Below, piece by piece: positions 47,040 to 61,019 of a stretch of DNA of 64,000 nt. A program made the position numbers and the translations under genes. The notes under the pieces were generated by a model. The model made no database searches, was not told the DNA's origin, and saw only the letters and a list, made by a program, of their open reading frames with translations. This stretch comes from Caprimulgus europaeus. Its lineage: Eukaryota > Chordata > Aves > Caprimulgiformes > Caprimulgidae. Every line of letters begins with the position of its first letter. Position 1 is the stretch's first letter. The stretch covers positions 23,077,686 to 23,141,685 of the forward strand of contig OU015527.1 in NCBI GenBank assembly GCA_907165065.1, written 5' to 3'.

Positions 47040-49813
47040 CATATAAATACAGTCTTGTTTGCAGTTATCCCACAGAAAGAGATTAATTTGTTCTAATAAA
47101 GAGGCCGGGTAAGTCCAAACTGTTTACTTTGTAAACATCATGTACCTTAAACCATGGAGTAAAAAAGCAGCATTATTAGGTGAATTTTCCATTTCATTAC
47201 TTTTGTGTGAGCTATTTAAAAAACCTTCTATTGACAAGGGATTGATTTGAAGACACTAGATATGCAAGTGTGATTTTTAAAATAAAAGATACTTTTCCAT
47301 GTATTGTAAGTAAGTATTAGGATTTTGTTCTTAAATCTCGTGTATATATATTTAAAAGTTTCTTATCAAATAAGATTCAATAAATATAAAGAGCTCAGGG
47401 ACACAGCAAGGAGATCTAAGAGAGGGTTTTCTACATTCTTAATTGAAGAAGCAGAAATCAAATAATCAGATATCAAGGACTGAACATTCAAATTAGCTGC
47501 TATTCATATAGCCCAGTCTCAGCTGAGACACTCAGCTGCAAAGCAACATGTCTGCAAATACAAAGTTAGTGTAAGCAAGTAAAAGAATAATGAATAGTGG
47601 AGTAGAAAAAACAGAGACAGTAGTGGTCCATGTTTAAAATTGGAATGCATTTCTCTTCAATATTTTTGTTCTGCTTGTTTTACCATGGCCAAGTCTATAT
47701 GTATTATGCTTATGATTTCCCTAACAAAATCCATACATCAAGTTTTTGAGGGGTAGGATGAAGGAAGGATTTAAAAAATGTAAGTGTCCTTATTGTATAT
47801 TTGGGGAGTGGAGGGAAGGGAGAGATATTGATCCCTATGTTCAAGAATTAGGAACTGGGGTGAGAAAAACTTCCAGAGAAAATCTATTTCCAAAGCAGGA
47901 AGGAATAGAGAGAAGGAAGTGGGGCCAGAGGTAAAGAGAGAGGCAGAGCATGAGGGAGACAGGGTCAGAGACAGAGGGTGTGTGAGAGTGAAAGGGAATG
48001 AGAAATGGAGAGAAACAGTGTGAAAGGGAGAAAGAAAGAGGAAGAAGGAAGAGATTAAAAAAGAGATTAGGCAGATAGAGTGTGAGAAAGAAACCACAGA
48101 AAACTAATTGTCACTGTATATCTGTATGAATAAGAATAATTTCTGATATCCAATGAAAAATAAACATAACTTCTGAAGGAAAATAAACTTTGTTTTCTTG
48201 CCACAGCTCTTCCTCTTTTGCTAAATTGGATTTCATCTTCGTTTTTAAAAACTGTCTCAAAACAAAAACTTTTCTTTACTAAGCACAAAAGTAATATTTC
48301 TCTAAAATGAATGTATCTGTGAGTCATTCAGTATTAAGCTGAGAAGAGTTTTATTTTAATTTATTATTTATAGTTTTATTATAATTTGGACTGGAGTACT
48401 GAAGCAAGTTAACAAGCAAGCAAGTAAAAAAAAAAAATCCCGACAGATAAACACTCAGCCTACCCCCCATTTGTCACTTGCTGAAGATTCAGTCTGCAAG
48501 AGGCAGACCATTATACGCACTGTGTGCACTGAATAAAACAAATTTATTCTAGCCACTGATTAAAATGAGGCCAGTGTTTTAATGGAGTGACATCTGCTGC
48601 AGCACTTCAGCTGGGCTGTGGCTGCTGTCTTTGAAATATTTTTATTTGGCTAAGGACAGCTCTTTTTCTGGGATGCTAACTACAGACTCCAAGCAGAACA
48701 AATTCATTCCTGATGGTGTCTTGCAGCACACGATGTGGAATAATATGAATGGAGGCCTGAAAAATGTGATCAACATGGAAATAAAAGCTTCTGTCAGAAC
48801 AACTGGACAACCTACAAGTGAGCAACAGAGATGTGAGGGTTGTTGAGTGCTTTCCAATAAGCTGTCACAAGCTCTGAGCAAGCGACCCTAAATTAAATGC
48901 TCATTCAATAATTTCCATTAATGTGATTTGTATACTCTCTTCCAAAGTATTTCTTTGATCTCATCTTACAATATTTACTAGGCTGCAAACAAAAACACAT
49001 GCAAAACACCTGAAAATGATAAGGGATCATATTCTGCTTTGATCCATTCCTGTGTCAGAACATGGTTAGTTAAGAATGAAAGGGGAACAGTTTATCTACC
49101 AATATTCATTATCACCTTCCCTCATCTTTGTAAGCTGGTGCACAGGCTATTCTGGGAAGAAGTCTTCCCAAATACAACTGTGCTACTGCTCTCCATGTTG
49201 GTCCATCACAGCAGCCTCTGAAGTGGCCAGTATGCAAGAGACAGGTGTTGCTCAGGCAGTAAAGCTCAGTTTGCTGGCTGTAGCTTTTCATCTAAGCATT
49301 GCTTTAACTTTCTCTTCTCAGTGTTACAGGCAGGGGAAAGGAAAGGGCGTGGTGGTACAACAGGGGCTGTGACAACATCCTATCACTGGGATCTTGCATC
49401 ATGTTGACCAGAACAACTTAAAGCACAAAATAAACCCCACATGAGACTAACCTTTGGTTTCTATCCTCCTATATATTATTCCAGCCAAATTTCCAATCAG
49501 AAGGAATGTAAATATTTGAAACACATTGCTAAGAATTGAGTATTTTCACTCAAGCAATAAGAATCATCAGGTCATGATGCATTCCATACTCATCTGCCAA
49601 GCACCACGTTAGCCTGAGGGTATTTAATGCCACCAATGTTTAGTCCTGCAGTCCTCATCCAGGCACATTTCAGAAGATATTAACCCCCTCAACCCTGTCC
49701 CTATAAGTGCATCCATATCCTAAGTTATTCACAGTATGCATAGAGGGATCCATGATTTTGCTGGGATTTGCTTAAGTCTCTGCATGCAGCTACCTCTACA
49801 AAAAGTTTAGTTA
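47040..49813. other. Non-coding stretch with a purine-rich part
   Basis: No gene that I can support. 47,925-48,065 is strongly purine-rich (GAGAGA, GGGAGA, GAAAGAGG) without a fixed unit. Segments around 48,540-48,850 are less AT-rich and could be conserved non-coding DNA; this is only an impression. Confidence 0.4.
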
Positions 49814-49880
49814 TAGCAGGGGGGTTAGAACTAGATGGACTTTAAGGTCCTTTTCAACCTATACCCTTATATGATTCCAT
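49814..49880 (+). mobile_element. CR1 LINE 3' terminus, very short
   Basis: Only the last 65 or so bases: AGCAGGGGGGTTAGAACTAG, ACTTTAAGGTCCTTTTCAAC and a degenerate tail TATATGATTCC. Confidence 0.8.
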
Positions 49881-51766
49881 CATCACATTGTTTCTTCTCT
49901 TTTAATATTTATTTGACTGTCAGGTCTCTCAGGGCCACTTCATGTCGGCTCAACTGCACTCAAAGACTACTTTAATATTGCTGAAGGGCTGCTCCATGGG
50001 TCAGAGAACAGAGAGATGGATAAATCCAATTTTGCAGTTCATCTCCTTTATCAAGCAAACTAAAGATGCCAGAGTTGCAAGTTATTACCCTCCTAAAATT
50101 TGTATGAACATTCCATGCTTATTTCATAGAAAAGCTGACTAAACGCATTTACAGAAATATGGTATTAAAAAGCTGAACAGTTATGGGGAAAAAATTGTAT
50201 GAAGACCAATTATGATCACATTCACTTATTTATATAAGATAAGGAGTTAGAAACATGACAATATGAATGTTACCTGCTTTTCAAGGACAAAACTTGTGAA
50301 ACTACAAACACAAAGCATAATTTTAGATAAGAAACCCATTACATAGCTTTTTCTTTTTTTTCAAGATCTTCAGAATAAAAAGAGAAGTTACAATTTCTCC
50401 AATGAGAAATGTTAAAAATATGCCTAACAGAGAAGGACTATATTTTTGCCTTTTGCTTGTGGGTTTGCATTTATTCTTGAAAAACAATCAAATGTGTACA
50501 TCCTTCCTGCATCTTCCCTTACTTACTCACTTATAAAGTTTTGCAATCATATATTTCATGGGACACGGAAACACCGTCCCCCACCCCCTTCTTTTTGGGA
50601 TTCAGTTAAATACTGAGTACAGGTTTGTTATGCTGTACACAGACAAATGAGAAGAATGCTGGAAAAGCTGATATTTTTCTGTTCCGTAAAACCAAGTTTT
50701 ATTTTAAGTAGCACTTTGCTAAGGTCTATGGGATCCTTCTAAACCTCATGGAAGTCTTGCAAGGATTGATATATTTTTCTAGGGAAAATAAACAGGACCG
50801 TTCACTGTTCTAGGCAAGTATACACGTGAAGTGATAACACTTAAAAGAGAAGAAGAAAGAAAAGAAAATATAGAACCCTAGAGTTTAGTGAAAAAGTGAC
50901 TACAACTTTACACTGAATGAGGATAAACAGGTTTTACCTTATGAACACATCTCATTCTCAGTAAATGATGAACAACTTTGCTGGTTTTGTCTGCTGTTTA
51001 ACTCTGATAACTACTTTTTTTTTAAAGCATGATATACTCCAAAAAAAGAGTACTGAACCATACATTTGGAGAATGACAAAAAGGTTACACTAATTTCTTA
51101 CTTCATACAATTAAGAGAGAGAGATGAGCCTGCCATCATTTCTTATTTCACATTTATTTGCCAGCTACTTGTATGGCTTAATATATTGCTCTTGCACTGA
51201 ACAAATCTCTTGTGTAGGCTTATGTTATTTTGAATATAAGGAGCCTAGAAACTGAAAATCATCTTTGACCAGCTAATCCTTGCTGGGAAATTCCGAAGTA
51301 TTGACGAATATATTACGGACTTGAGAGCATTAAATATTACCTTTGAAGAGTTTTTCTGCCATTTCTCAGACAACTTGACAAACTTCATAGTGGTTCTCTG
51401 CTAACTAGAAATAATAGGATACACAACTTGTAGAGCTTCTGCTGTCCAGTTGTCAGGGCTCTTCTTTCGGGGGTACAGTCACATAGACCTTCTCTGATTT
51501 ACCCCTCTGGCTGACATATTATCAGGTATGTACAGCTAGAACTGCATCACATGTAAAAGGGAAAGACTCTCTAAGAAAATGCTTATAGATAAAATGATAT
51601 TGATTAATAGAAATATTATGGTTAAGATGGAAAATTAGAAACAGGTGCTATGAAATAATAGAATAATAATTCTTATAAATCATGCAATCATGCTGCTTCT
51701 CATTTTGTCCGTTGTATAGCCCTCTCCATGGTTAGTTTAAACCCAATCCAGCTGAATCAACAAGAT
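49881..51766. other. AT-rich non-coding stretch
   Basis: No gene or transposon recognised. Confidence 0.45.
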
Positions 51767-52270
51767 TGATTTAGAGAATCTTAGAATAGAATTTAGAGAC
51801 ATAGCAATTATAGACTATAAGTGGTTAACTTGGAGTAAGTAAATTGTGAAAGATTATGTATTTTAAAATAGACATAAGTTAAATGTCATCATGTAAGTTT
51901 TTCTTAGAAGTGCAAAGGTGAGCAGACAGGAAGATTATTCAGGAGGAGACTGAATACAGTGACCAGAGTGGGACCAGCGGGCTGCAACTTCTGAAGAGGC
52001 ATGGAGAGGAGACGATAAGAAGCAGCTGTGTTTGAAAACCACTGTGGACTTTTGTAGAATTTTGAATTAATGAGAAATTAGAAACTAAGGTTCTTGGGAA
52101 AACACCAAGAACTTTGAAAAGAACACCTATTGTATAATGTTAAATTTAGCATATATAGAGAGCCTGATTTTTGTAATGCCTTTGCCACTCACTGAGGTGA
52201 TGGCCCAACACTGAGTTGTCAATAAAGCAAACCTAGAGTTACCCACCGAGTGAGTTAAATTCCTTTAACA
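51767..52270 (+). mobile_element. ERVK-type (class II) solo LTR
   Basis: LTR fossil of about 504 bp. Its 3' half is distinctive: GCATATATAGAGAGCCTGAT (TATA box) near 52,150, TTTGTAATGCCTTTGCCACT, GGTGATGGCCCAACACTGAG, the polyadenylation signal in GTCAATAAAGCAAACC, and the end AAATTCCTTTAACA. This matches what I know of avian ERVK LTRs. The 5' end is placed at TGATTTAGAGAATC by analogy and is less sure. I see no clear 6-bp target duplication. No internal sequence, so it is a solo LTR. Confidence 0.75.
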
Positions 52271-54800
52271 TCAAAGACCAGGTCAGACACCCATCCAAGC
52301 AGTGTCCTGTTAGGCAATGCAAGTTACTCCAAAGTAGTAACCAGATGCTTTAAAACATTAGTCCCTAACTTCCAGTATCTTTTGCTCAATAATAATGTTC
52401 AAACCATACCCCATGCTCTTTAGCAAATCTTAGCTTACACCTGTGTAAACTCACAAGGACAGACCGTTGCTTGAGGACTTTGGTCAATTGCTTTAAAACA
52501 AAGGGCAAGAACTTGGCCACTGAAAAATGACAGAATTGCCTACCCATTTCTTCTCCATATGTCAGAAATTGTTAAAAAAAAAAAAAGGCAACAAAACCAT
52601 TTTGTACTCTTGTTAAACTATCACATGGATACATGTGCAAATTCAGAACAAATTGAATAAGTATGCTTCCTGAGCATATTACAATGATGACCATGCTTTG
52701 TTTGTGTGTGAGAACAGCTTTAAAAACTAGTATGTGGTCCCAGCAGTGGTGATATCCCTAATCAAGAAGTACTGTATCTGCTCGTTTGCGGTTCCAGTTT
52801 CTCTCTTTTACCCCTCTATCTTCAGCTTGCCTTTTAGCTTCAGTAGTCATCTTATAGTGGTTGTTCAATCAAAAATTGCATATTTCATGATTACAAGTGT
52901 TTTACAAATTCAAGAGCATTTATTCTGTGTTCTCTTAACCAAAGATTAATGCAACATAAGAACTGTTGTATTACATGTAAAAAATAATGATCACCATCAT
53001 AACATCTTTAATCCAGAAACTTTTGCTAATACAGATTTATTGGAAATCTGCCACTGAATTAAAATGTTTTATTTCCTTCCCCTACCCACCCCATGTTGAT
53101 TTTAACAAATACAGCTTTGAAAGGCATTCAAATGACTTGTTTTTTCAGTTCTAAGATGAAATTTCTGGGAAAAAAAAAGAGGAAGACAAGCCACTCTACA
53201 AATTTTAGGTCAGTGGTACTTCAGTGTTGGGATTCCATAGACTGCTGTTAAGCTCATAGCGATGCTCAGTACCAGTCCCATGTGTAACCATGTAGCCCTG
53301 TAAAACTGTATAGCCATTGCTAGTAACAGGCCATATATTTTGTACTGAGTCTGCAAGGTCTCAGGACTGAGGTTTATCACAGGCTTGCTCTGTCTGAGTT
53401 TTCTTGGCCTGCCTGCAGCTTTGTTTTGCCCAGTTTGGCTGTGACAGCACTTCCTCTAATTGACCAGCTGTCTATGCCTACTTTGTTCTAACTATTGTTT
53501 TTCTTTGTATGGCACAGCAACATTTTTTATATTGATAGTAACAAGCAGTCATGCTATGCAGCATGAGATATTCTTCTGACACATCACCTAAAGAAGCACA
53601 GGTCTGTTACAACAGCAGAAGCTTTGCAAAGTGGAGGTGCAAGTTGTGACATAGGAGAGTGGATTGAGCGACAAGGCACAGGCTTGGTCCTGGAGACCCC
53701 ACAGCAATAAACAACTCACCAGTAATCAGTTAAAAAATGCAGACCTGTGGTTCAAAATAAAATCTGATTTTAAGTAACAAAGAAATGTCGTCTCGCATAC
53801 ACAAAGGCATCTAAACTATGTACATAGTAAATTTGGCTCTAACAAGGAGCTGCAGACTAATGAAGAAAAAACAAGGTGTTAAGATATGTAACATGAATGT
53901 TATCCTAAGTGGATCCCAGAGTAAGAAATTACCAACATGAACATCATATTCTGCCTGGCAAAGTACACTGGATGCTGGCAACTTGCTGTAGTTCACCATG
54001 AACCATAAGAATGACCACACTGACATTAGGACTGAAAGGAGTAGATAAAGGACAAGCATAGCACTAAGAAAAACCCCAGAAACTAGGTGTGTGTATTACA
54101 ATTGAAATTATAGTGTTACTAAGATTTTTTCCCCCTGTATGCTGTGTTATTATTATTATTCTGTAATAATTAGATCCAGACTAATAATGATTTTTGAATT
54201 ACACTGTCTGGATTTTTGTGATACTAACAATAAAATATTGGATTTATATGTAAATGTTTTGTCTTTGCCTATAGACAAGATTTTGAAAGTAACTTCTGTA
54301 TTGACCTGACATTGTGCCATTACATTGCTCAGCTGGATGAGTGTACTTCCTCCAGGGAGATCTTGTTCTTCCCAGCTACCACATTTATTAATCCCTAGCA
54401 TATGCCAGACTACTTAACCATCCTCTCTACTAAAATGGTATAAATTCTTCCTGCTGGAATTTGTCTGGCTTCAGTTCTGGCCACTGATTCCTTTCAAACA
54501 ATTTTTTTACCTTTAGCTCCTAGCACTTTTCCTGTGTATCTGTACATATGTGGGAATATAACAGAGATTGATGAGGAGGACTGTAAATACACTCAAGCGA
54601 CTTGCAACTGGGATGTTGACAAACACATACATCACACTGCTAATCATTGTTTAGTCTTATGTGCTTGACAGCAGAACATCTGCATTTAGATAACACAGGC
54701 CTGGGATAGACTCAGGGGCACCCTGAACATGCCTGGGATTCCTGCTCTGCTATGAGAAAGATCAGAGCTCAGTGGAAAACTACTGCCTGCTAAAAATCCC
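52271..54800. other. Non-coding stretch
   Basis: No gene that I can support. A minus-strand frame at 53,811-54,059 (82 codons) is hydrophobic, and part of it is bracketed by acceptor-like and donor-like sites, but no family is recognised. The rest is AT-rich. Confidence 0.4.
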
Positions 54801-54810
54801 TGATATATAC
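54801..54810 (+). promoter_or_regulatory. TATA-like box before the candidate first exon
   Basis: TGATATATAC, about 67 bases before the ATG at 54,871, which would place a start site near 54,830. A CT-repeat (about 54,834-54,850) would then lie in the 5' leader. Inference only. Confidence 0.25.
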
Positions 54811-54870
54811 AGGCGAAAGCAGCAGGTTTGGGATCTCTCTCTCTCTCTCTAGCAAGGATCAAACTCCGCG

Positions 54871-54936
54871 ATGCCTGTGCTCCTGCTTACATGCCTCTGC
54901 CTTGGGTGCTTCTTCAGAGATCCCCCGGTTTGTAAG
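54871..54936 (+). CDS. Candidate signal-peptide-encoding first exon (unrecognised gene)
   Basis: An ATG in a CCGCG context opens 22 codons, MPVLLLTCLCLGCFFRDPPV followed by CK, then AAG|GTAATG, a plausible splice donor in phase 0; an alternative donor GTAAGG lies 6 bases earlier. The first 15 residues are hydrophobic and cysteine- and leucine-rich, like a secretory signal peptide, although no basic residue precedes the core. A TATA-like box stands 67 bases upstream. I do not recognise the protein and see no matching second exon in the 9 kb that follows, so a long intron would be needed. If unspliced, the frame ends after 27 codons. Chance remains a strong alternative. Confidence 0.22.
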
Positions 54937-57337
54937 GTAATGAGAAAAAATTAGCTTTTTGTATTTTATCCATGTTTTTTGTGGTTGTTCCTGTGCCCTG
55001 CCTGTGTTGGCTCACACAATATACAAGATGTTACAAACTGGTAGAAAAAACCACAAATTCTCCTTTGCTTTTTCACTGTTTAGCACACACAGCATCAGAA
55101 AATAATTTAGCTATCAGCTGCCCCTAACTCTTAATTCCTGGCTTGCTGCAGGAAAGCTTCTAAGGTAAGAGGAAAGCTTAACAGCGATCATGAGCAACAC
55201 GAGGATGCCTGATCTGGAACTTGCTCATTAGTTTTAATCCTAGTTCTTGCTTAAGCCTAAAAGATGGGTTTTGCAAAATAAGAAAAGAAAAAAAAAAAAA
55301 AAAGAAAGAAAAAGGAATGACAGACAACATGGTGTAATGTAGGTAATAGAGGAATAAAATCAGCATTGTACTTTGTCAATGCTAGCTATTGCACAGAAAA
55401 AAAGTGTTTTTCTTGTTCTTTCATTTCAATAGATCTGTGTAACATTATCGGTTGTAACCAGTGTAAGTGTTCAAGGACCACTAAACTGAAGGTGAAACCA
55501 GAAATGTTTATAAAGATTCTGCATTGATGAACCTCATTTAAACAGATTGATTCAAACAGCCTGAGTATCTTAAGTAATCTGAATGGCTTTATTATGTTGC
55601 TACTCTGAAACACACTGACCCAGATGGTATTTGCTAGAAACACTTTAAAAAGCCACTCCCCTGTCACTCCCCCCAGCCAAATCCCCCCACACCACAACTG
55701 ACCAGCAGCAGCTGCAAGCTGTGCAGCCTCACAGCTGTGAGAAGGCTCATGCAGCAGGGCTGCCGCAGCAGCTGGAAGGGGACATTTGCAGAACTGATGG
55801 CACTCCTACTTAATATCAGCAACAGGGTCACACTGTTAGCATCAGCTTTCTAAACACACAATGCCTCTCCCTCTTGTTATGTTTACAATCCTTATAATTT
55901 GTCCATTACCTCATTATTACTGATTGCTCTCCTGGACTAAGTTTCCTTTCATGTACTTATTTCTGCCAGCAGTTTCAATATTTATTCCAGAATGCCTTTC
56001 CTCAAACAACAAAATCTCTATTCTTCAACTGAACTAATCTATGTAAATATTAGCTGCTTGTGACACTTGTCAAACATCACCGCTCTGTCACCTTGCTCTT
56101 GCTGCATCTGCTACCCATCCACACTCTAGGCTGTCTGCAACGAACAGTGAGCATGCTCAGATTTCACTGTTTCTGGATGATAAATTTCTGCTGGAAGGAA
56201 ATATTTCAATTTATTCTACACACCACCAGAGAAGCTGTAAAAATACACTGTTGGCCCAAATCAAATTTGAAAACAAAGTACATTTTCAAATATCTTCCAC
56301 TAAATGTTTGAAGGTTTTGTGTATGAAACAATACATTGAAAACTACTTTAAGGAGTGAGGAAAACCTGGTTTCACCAAACACAATGCATTTTCAAACAGC
56401 TAAAATCTAAACCACTTCTCTGCAAATATTTTGTATGTTGTACTGTAGTATAAGCCAAGACAGTGACTCAGGTGACCCAGAGGACTTAAGTCAAGCAAGA
56501 GGAGAGTAAGTGTCTTCCATATTACTTGACTGTAAGAAACTGTGAGACAGCAATACTGCCTACAACATAATCAGAAAGGAAGTTGTCTTCTTATGTAGGC
56601 TGATAATCTAAAGTAATTACACTTGCCCAATGAGTTTTTCGCTCTGCTGTCTGTATAATATACATGTATATTCTACATGGTGTCCTTTTCACTTCAGATT
56701 GTGTCTCCATCATAAAAGAAGGAAAAGAAAAGCATTCAGGAGAGTTCTTTGCCAGCTGCATCAGCCTCTTCAACAGTGAGATCAACCACAATCAAGGGAA
56801 AAATCCATAGCTCTGGTGACGTATTTTATTAATGAGCCCAGTCTGAAGTCACATGTATTATGGCTTTTTCTTTATTTACAAGGCATTCTGCATTCAAAAG
56901 TAATATTTGCCTTTTTCAAAGTAGACATTTGCTTAAAGATTTTATTGATTTGCTTTTTTGCTCCAAATGCATTTAACTAATTTGGATGGCCAGCAATACT
57001 TCTATACTTCATAAATTAAGTAAATATATACATGCATGCTCTATCTAACCTACTCTGTAAAATATTTACTATTTTGTCAAGGTAACTCAAGAAGAATTGG
57101 CTTAAATTAGAACCTGTATTCTTCTTTTCAACAGCTAAGCAGAACAGTACAACTGCAAACTAGAGATTTTTTCAGAGTCACAGTCCTGCCATACTGTGTT
57201 CTGTCAGAAGGTACTGTCACCTTCTGTGAAGTCCACAGACTGATATAAATGACAACTGACTCATATTGCATACATGATATATTTCTTTCACACTGCCTGC
57301 ACGTCTAACCTTCCTTTCCATTATTTTGACCTGCAAG
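54937..57337. other. Non-coding stretch (possible intron)
   Basis: No exon or transposon recognised. It contains a poly-A-rich run near 55,280-55,313 and a GC-richer patch at about 55,650-55,810 with CAGCAGCAGCTG and CAGCTGTGAG (E-box-like) motifs. Confidence 0.4.
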
Positions 57338-57580
57338 CAGGAAACTCTGTTGGGAGGTTTAGACTTGATATTAGAAAAATTTTCCTCACTGAAAGGATTG
57401 TCAAACATTGGAACAGTCAGCCCAGGAAAGTGGTTGAGTCACCATCCCTGGCAGCATTTAAAAGATGTGTAGATGTGGTGCTTAGGGACATGGTTTAATG
57501 GTAGACTTGGCAGTGTCATGTTTCAGGTTGGAGTTGATGATCTTAAAGGTCTTTTCCAACCTAAATAATTATATGATTCT
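57338..57580 (+). mobile_element. CR1 LINE 3' end
   Basis: Plus-strand CR1, 5'-truncated. The frame 57,274-57,498 enters the CR1 and reads [20 protein letters not shown] and then [20 protein letters not shown], the ORF2 C-terminus. The UTR ends TCTTAAAGGTCTTTTCCAAC and TATATGATTCT. Confidence 0.92.
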
Positions 57581-59044
57581 AATGGTGCATTACTCACAGT
57601 TACTGACTTCTTGCCCCCAAGTTACACAATTTTCATTTTGCTATGCTCTTCTGCCTGGCAAGCTGGAACTGAGGACATGGACAAGTGACCTGGTGAGATT
57701 AGAATGATTGGCCTGGACAAAAGATGGGCTGCACACAGGTGTTTCCCCAGTTTACAAGGCTTCTGCTAATTTTCCTCTTCATGTTCATGGATATATATCT
57801 ATGTAGGATATAGAGCTTATATGTTCTGTTACAATTATCAAAGAAGCAAGCAAACAAGAACACTCTGAGGAAGAAAACACATTTATTAAATCAGTACAGT
57901 GTTCTCTTAACAAAAAAAAAAACAACAAAAAACCACGATGAAGTCAGAACATCATCACCAAATTTTCCATTATAAATTTTAATTAATATTGCTATGGCAG
58001 ATTTGATCCTCTGCTTATTGACCAAGACCCCACTTAGATGTGTACTACATAAAAACAGAAGGACATTCTTCACTCAGCTACTTTTTCTGTCTTTCTGTTG
58101 ACTTTTTTATGGCAGCACCTGAACTGAAACTTATCAACACTTTGCTGTATGCTAGTTTAAAAAAAGTAAAGCAATTGCTAAGAAATATACTTCAAACTAT
58201 TTCTATGCCAAATAATTACAAATGCATATTCTAGTGCTATGTGTTATTTAATTAAGCCCACAAATAAACAGGATACAGAAATGAAATATCTTTCCTACTT
58301 TTAGAGAGCTTCTAGTTTTCAAACCACAAAGTTCTCTTTTCCTTACAATTGGTTTCAAAAGCGAATTGGAGAAAATCCAAATCATCATTTTTTTTTTCAG
58401 CATAAGTGTTTGTCTGCAAGCTAGCTTCCAGATGTATTTTTCCATTTAGCTCTAAAAATAAAGATCAGAACAAGAATGTTTGTTTTTAATAGATTTTCCA
58501 TTAATTGACACCTTTTCCAAAATATTAAAGTAACCAATACACAAGAGTGTCTAGAGTCACTTGCTTTGGCATGGTCACTTAAAGATCTGCTCAAGCCAGG
58601 AGCCATGTTAAGGCTGTACAACTAATCTTGACTAGAAACAGGAATCTAGGAATAAAATTCTCCTGGGCTGCAAGATAACTCCCATATAGTTCTTGAAAAA
58701 CAAGTTACTTTCCTTATCAGGAATTCCACATCATCTTTCCAAACTTTGTCATATGCTCCAGATAAGAAGCTACTAAAAACAGAAGGGAGAGAATATGGAC
58801 TGGTTCTCTACTCACCTGACGTTGTTTCACAACGGATACTTCCAGTGAGGGGGTGGAACTAGAGTTTACTTTTATTGAGAAAATAAATACCTGAATTATC
58901 TTCAGGTATTTTTCCATCTTATCTACAGTCACATAGCTCTTTCTTTATCTCAGTTCACTTCAGTCTGGTTTGATAAGGCAGTAAGGCTTATATGATGCCA
59001 TTGCTTGTCTGTCAGTTGACCCTAACAACTTAGCCACAAGTTTA
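57581..59044. other. AT-rich non-coding stretch
   Basis: No gene or transposon recognised; small frames only. Confidence 0.45.
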
Positions 59045-59464
59045 AGGGGCTGAAGCATCTTTCATATGAGGAAAGGCTGAAAGAGCTGGGACTGTTCACC
59101 CTGGAGAAGGCTCAGGGAGGTCTCATAAATTTGTTATAAATGTCTGATAGCTGGGAGTGAAAGGAAGCCAGACTCCCAGTACTGCACACTGATGGGACAA
59201 GAGGAAATGAGTACAAATTAAAAACTGGAAATTCCGTATGAAGACAAGAAAATGCTTTTAAAATTTATTTTATTTATTGTGAGGGGAGTCAAACACATGA
59301 CCAGGCTGCCCAGAAAAGTTGAGGAGTCTCCGTCATTGGAGGCTTTCAAAACCACTGGATGTGGTCCTGGGCAAACTGCTCTAGCTGACACAGCTTGAGC
59401 AGCAGGATTTGGACTCGACGTTTGCAAGAGGCTCCTTCCAAGCTAAGCGATCCTATGATTCTGT
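59045..59464 (+). mobile_element. CR1 LINE 3' end, diverged
   Basis: Plus-strand CR1 3' piece: GGGGCTGAAGCATCTTTCAT, GGAAAGGCTGAAAGAGCTGG, CCAGGCTGCCCAGAAAAG, GGATTTGGACTCGACG and the tail CCTATGATTCTGTA. More diverged than the 24 kb copy, and it belongs to another CR1 subfamily by its UTR wording. Confidence 0.88.
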
Positions 59465-61019
59465 ACTAATCCCTTGATCAAATTCAGACACATTTGCTAG
59501 AAGAGTAGCTAGCTATCTTAGACATTTTAGATTCCTAAAACTTTTTGAAAATCAGTAAGTTACAAGGAGAGGGAGAGTGAACACCACTTTTGCTGCTGCA
59601 AGAAAGACAAGTAGCACTCTGCACTTCCTTAGCAGCAACAGCCGACTCCCTAAATGGGATAGAGGTTTATTAGCATGGGCATATTAACCCTTGCATAGCT
59701 GTAAAGTAGCATCGTAGGTACCTTTACTTGACTGGCTTGTGAGCTTCTCCTGACTTTGCAAAATAGGTCCTCTGTCCCATGTTGCAATAGTGGATGTTGG
59801 AGGGATGTGGTATTATTGGAAGAGGAAGCAGCTCAGTGAGAAGGTAAAAGGTAGAAAAGCAGCAATGCAGCTGGCTGGAGATTACTTGAGGATGTAACTT
59901 TGTGTAAAATCAGGTTTTATGCATTGTACTACTCCTAGGATGACTTGTTTGATGAACAGTTATAGCTATTATAGCAGTGAATGCTGTTTTGTGTATCACA
60001 CAGCACTCTTCTATGTGCTGTAGAGGCAGAGCAGAGAGCATTGCCGTGATGCACTGCCCAGGCTACTCCATCCTTTTTCTAAAAGAAGCAATCCACACAC
60101 ATGGATTATCACACTGCAACAGTTATTCTTCTTTCAGGCTGGTGTATTGCTACATAACAATGCCTCAGCCTTCAAATAGTCTTCCTTCGTACACAGATTT
60201 AGGAGTCAGCTTGCACTTGCTAATGATTCAGGAGTAAGAACACAGACCTTGGACAACAAATTACAACCCTGGAGAAGAAAAGGTGAATGCCATTCATCCT
60301 TCAGTTGGTGGCTCAGGAGAGGGACTTTTGAAAGCATCTGCTCTTATTTTGCAACTGTTTTTTTTTTTTCTGGCTATCTTCATACTAGCATAATGTAATT
60401 AACCTTCATTTTGACTTTTTGCTTTCCTGCAGTCAGAGTATTATGTAGGAAAACAGTGTGGGAACCAGCTGCACAGACACTGTTCTTGAGCTTGCCCGTT
60501 CTGATGCTGGAACTAATTACTTGCCCAGCTTTACACTGGTCTGGCGCTTAACTCCTGGCTTTCTTTTGTCAGGAGGATTTCCAGGCTTTCTTTTGGCAAG
60601 GGCATTTCCAGTAATGCCTTTGAGTGTCAGAAGGGGATTATTTTTAAAGGCAGGAGTTGGACTTTCCTTCAGTAGACTTAAAATTGTTGTCTGTACGTTA
60701 TCCGCACATTGATGTAGTAGTAACACTCAGAGCGGTTCAACTACCGCAAACCGAAGGAAAAAAAAATTGATTAACAATAATGACCATCAAAATGGTCTAG
60801 TTCTGAGGAGAAATACAACAATACCATTTAAGCTATTCTGGAGGGATTGTTTTATGAAACACAAAAATCTTAGTTCATCCACAGATACACAATCCAAAAT
60901 GCTATTGCTTAGACAAAATAAACTATTTTGATATTTATTTTTCTCCGGAGCAAATAAAGAGCTGAGAGACTAAAATTTTTTTACATTCTATTTGGAATGT
61001 CCATACATACAGTTTTTGC
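59465..61019. other. Non-coding stretch
   Basis: No gene that I can support. Two near-copies of GGCTTTCTTTTG with spacing of about 31 bases lie at 60,557-60,612; the 84-codon frame 60,458-60,712 spans them and looks like chance. Confidence 0.4.

Noticed and set aside
53811-54059. Hydrophobic 82-codon minus-strand frame with a possible 100-base exon inside
   Set aside because: The acceptor-like and donor-like sites exist, but no frame gives a recognisable protein and there is no neighbouring exon.
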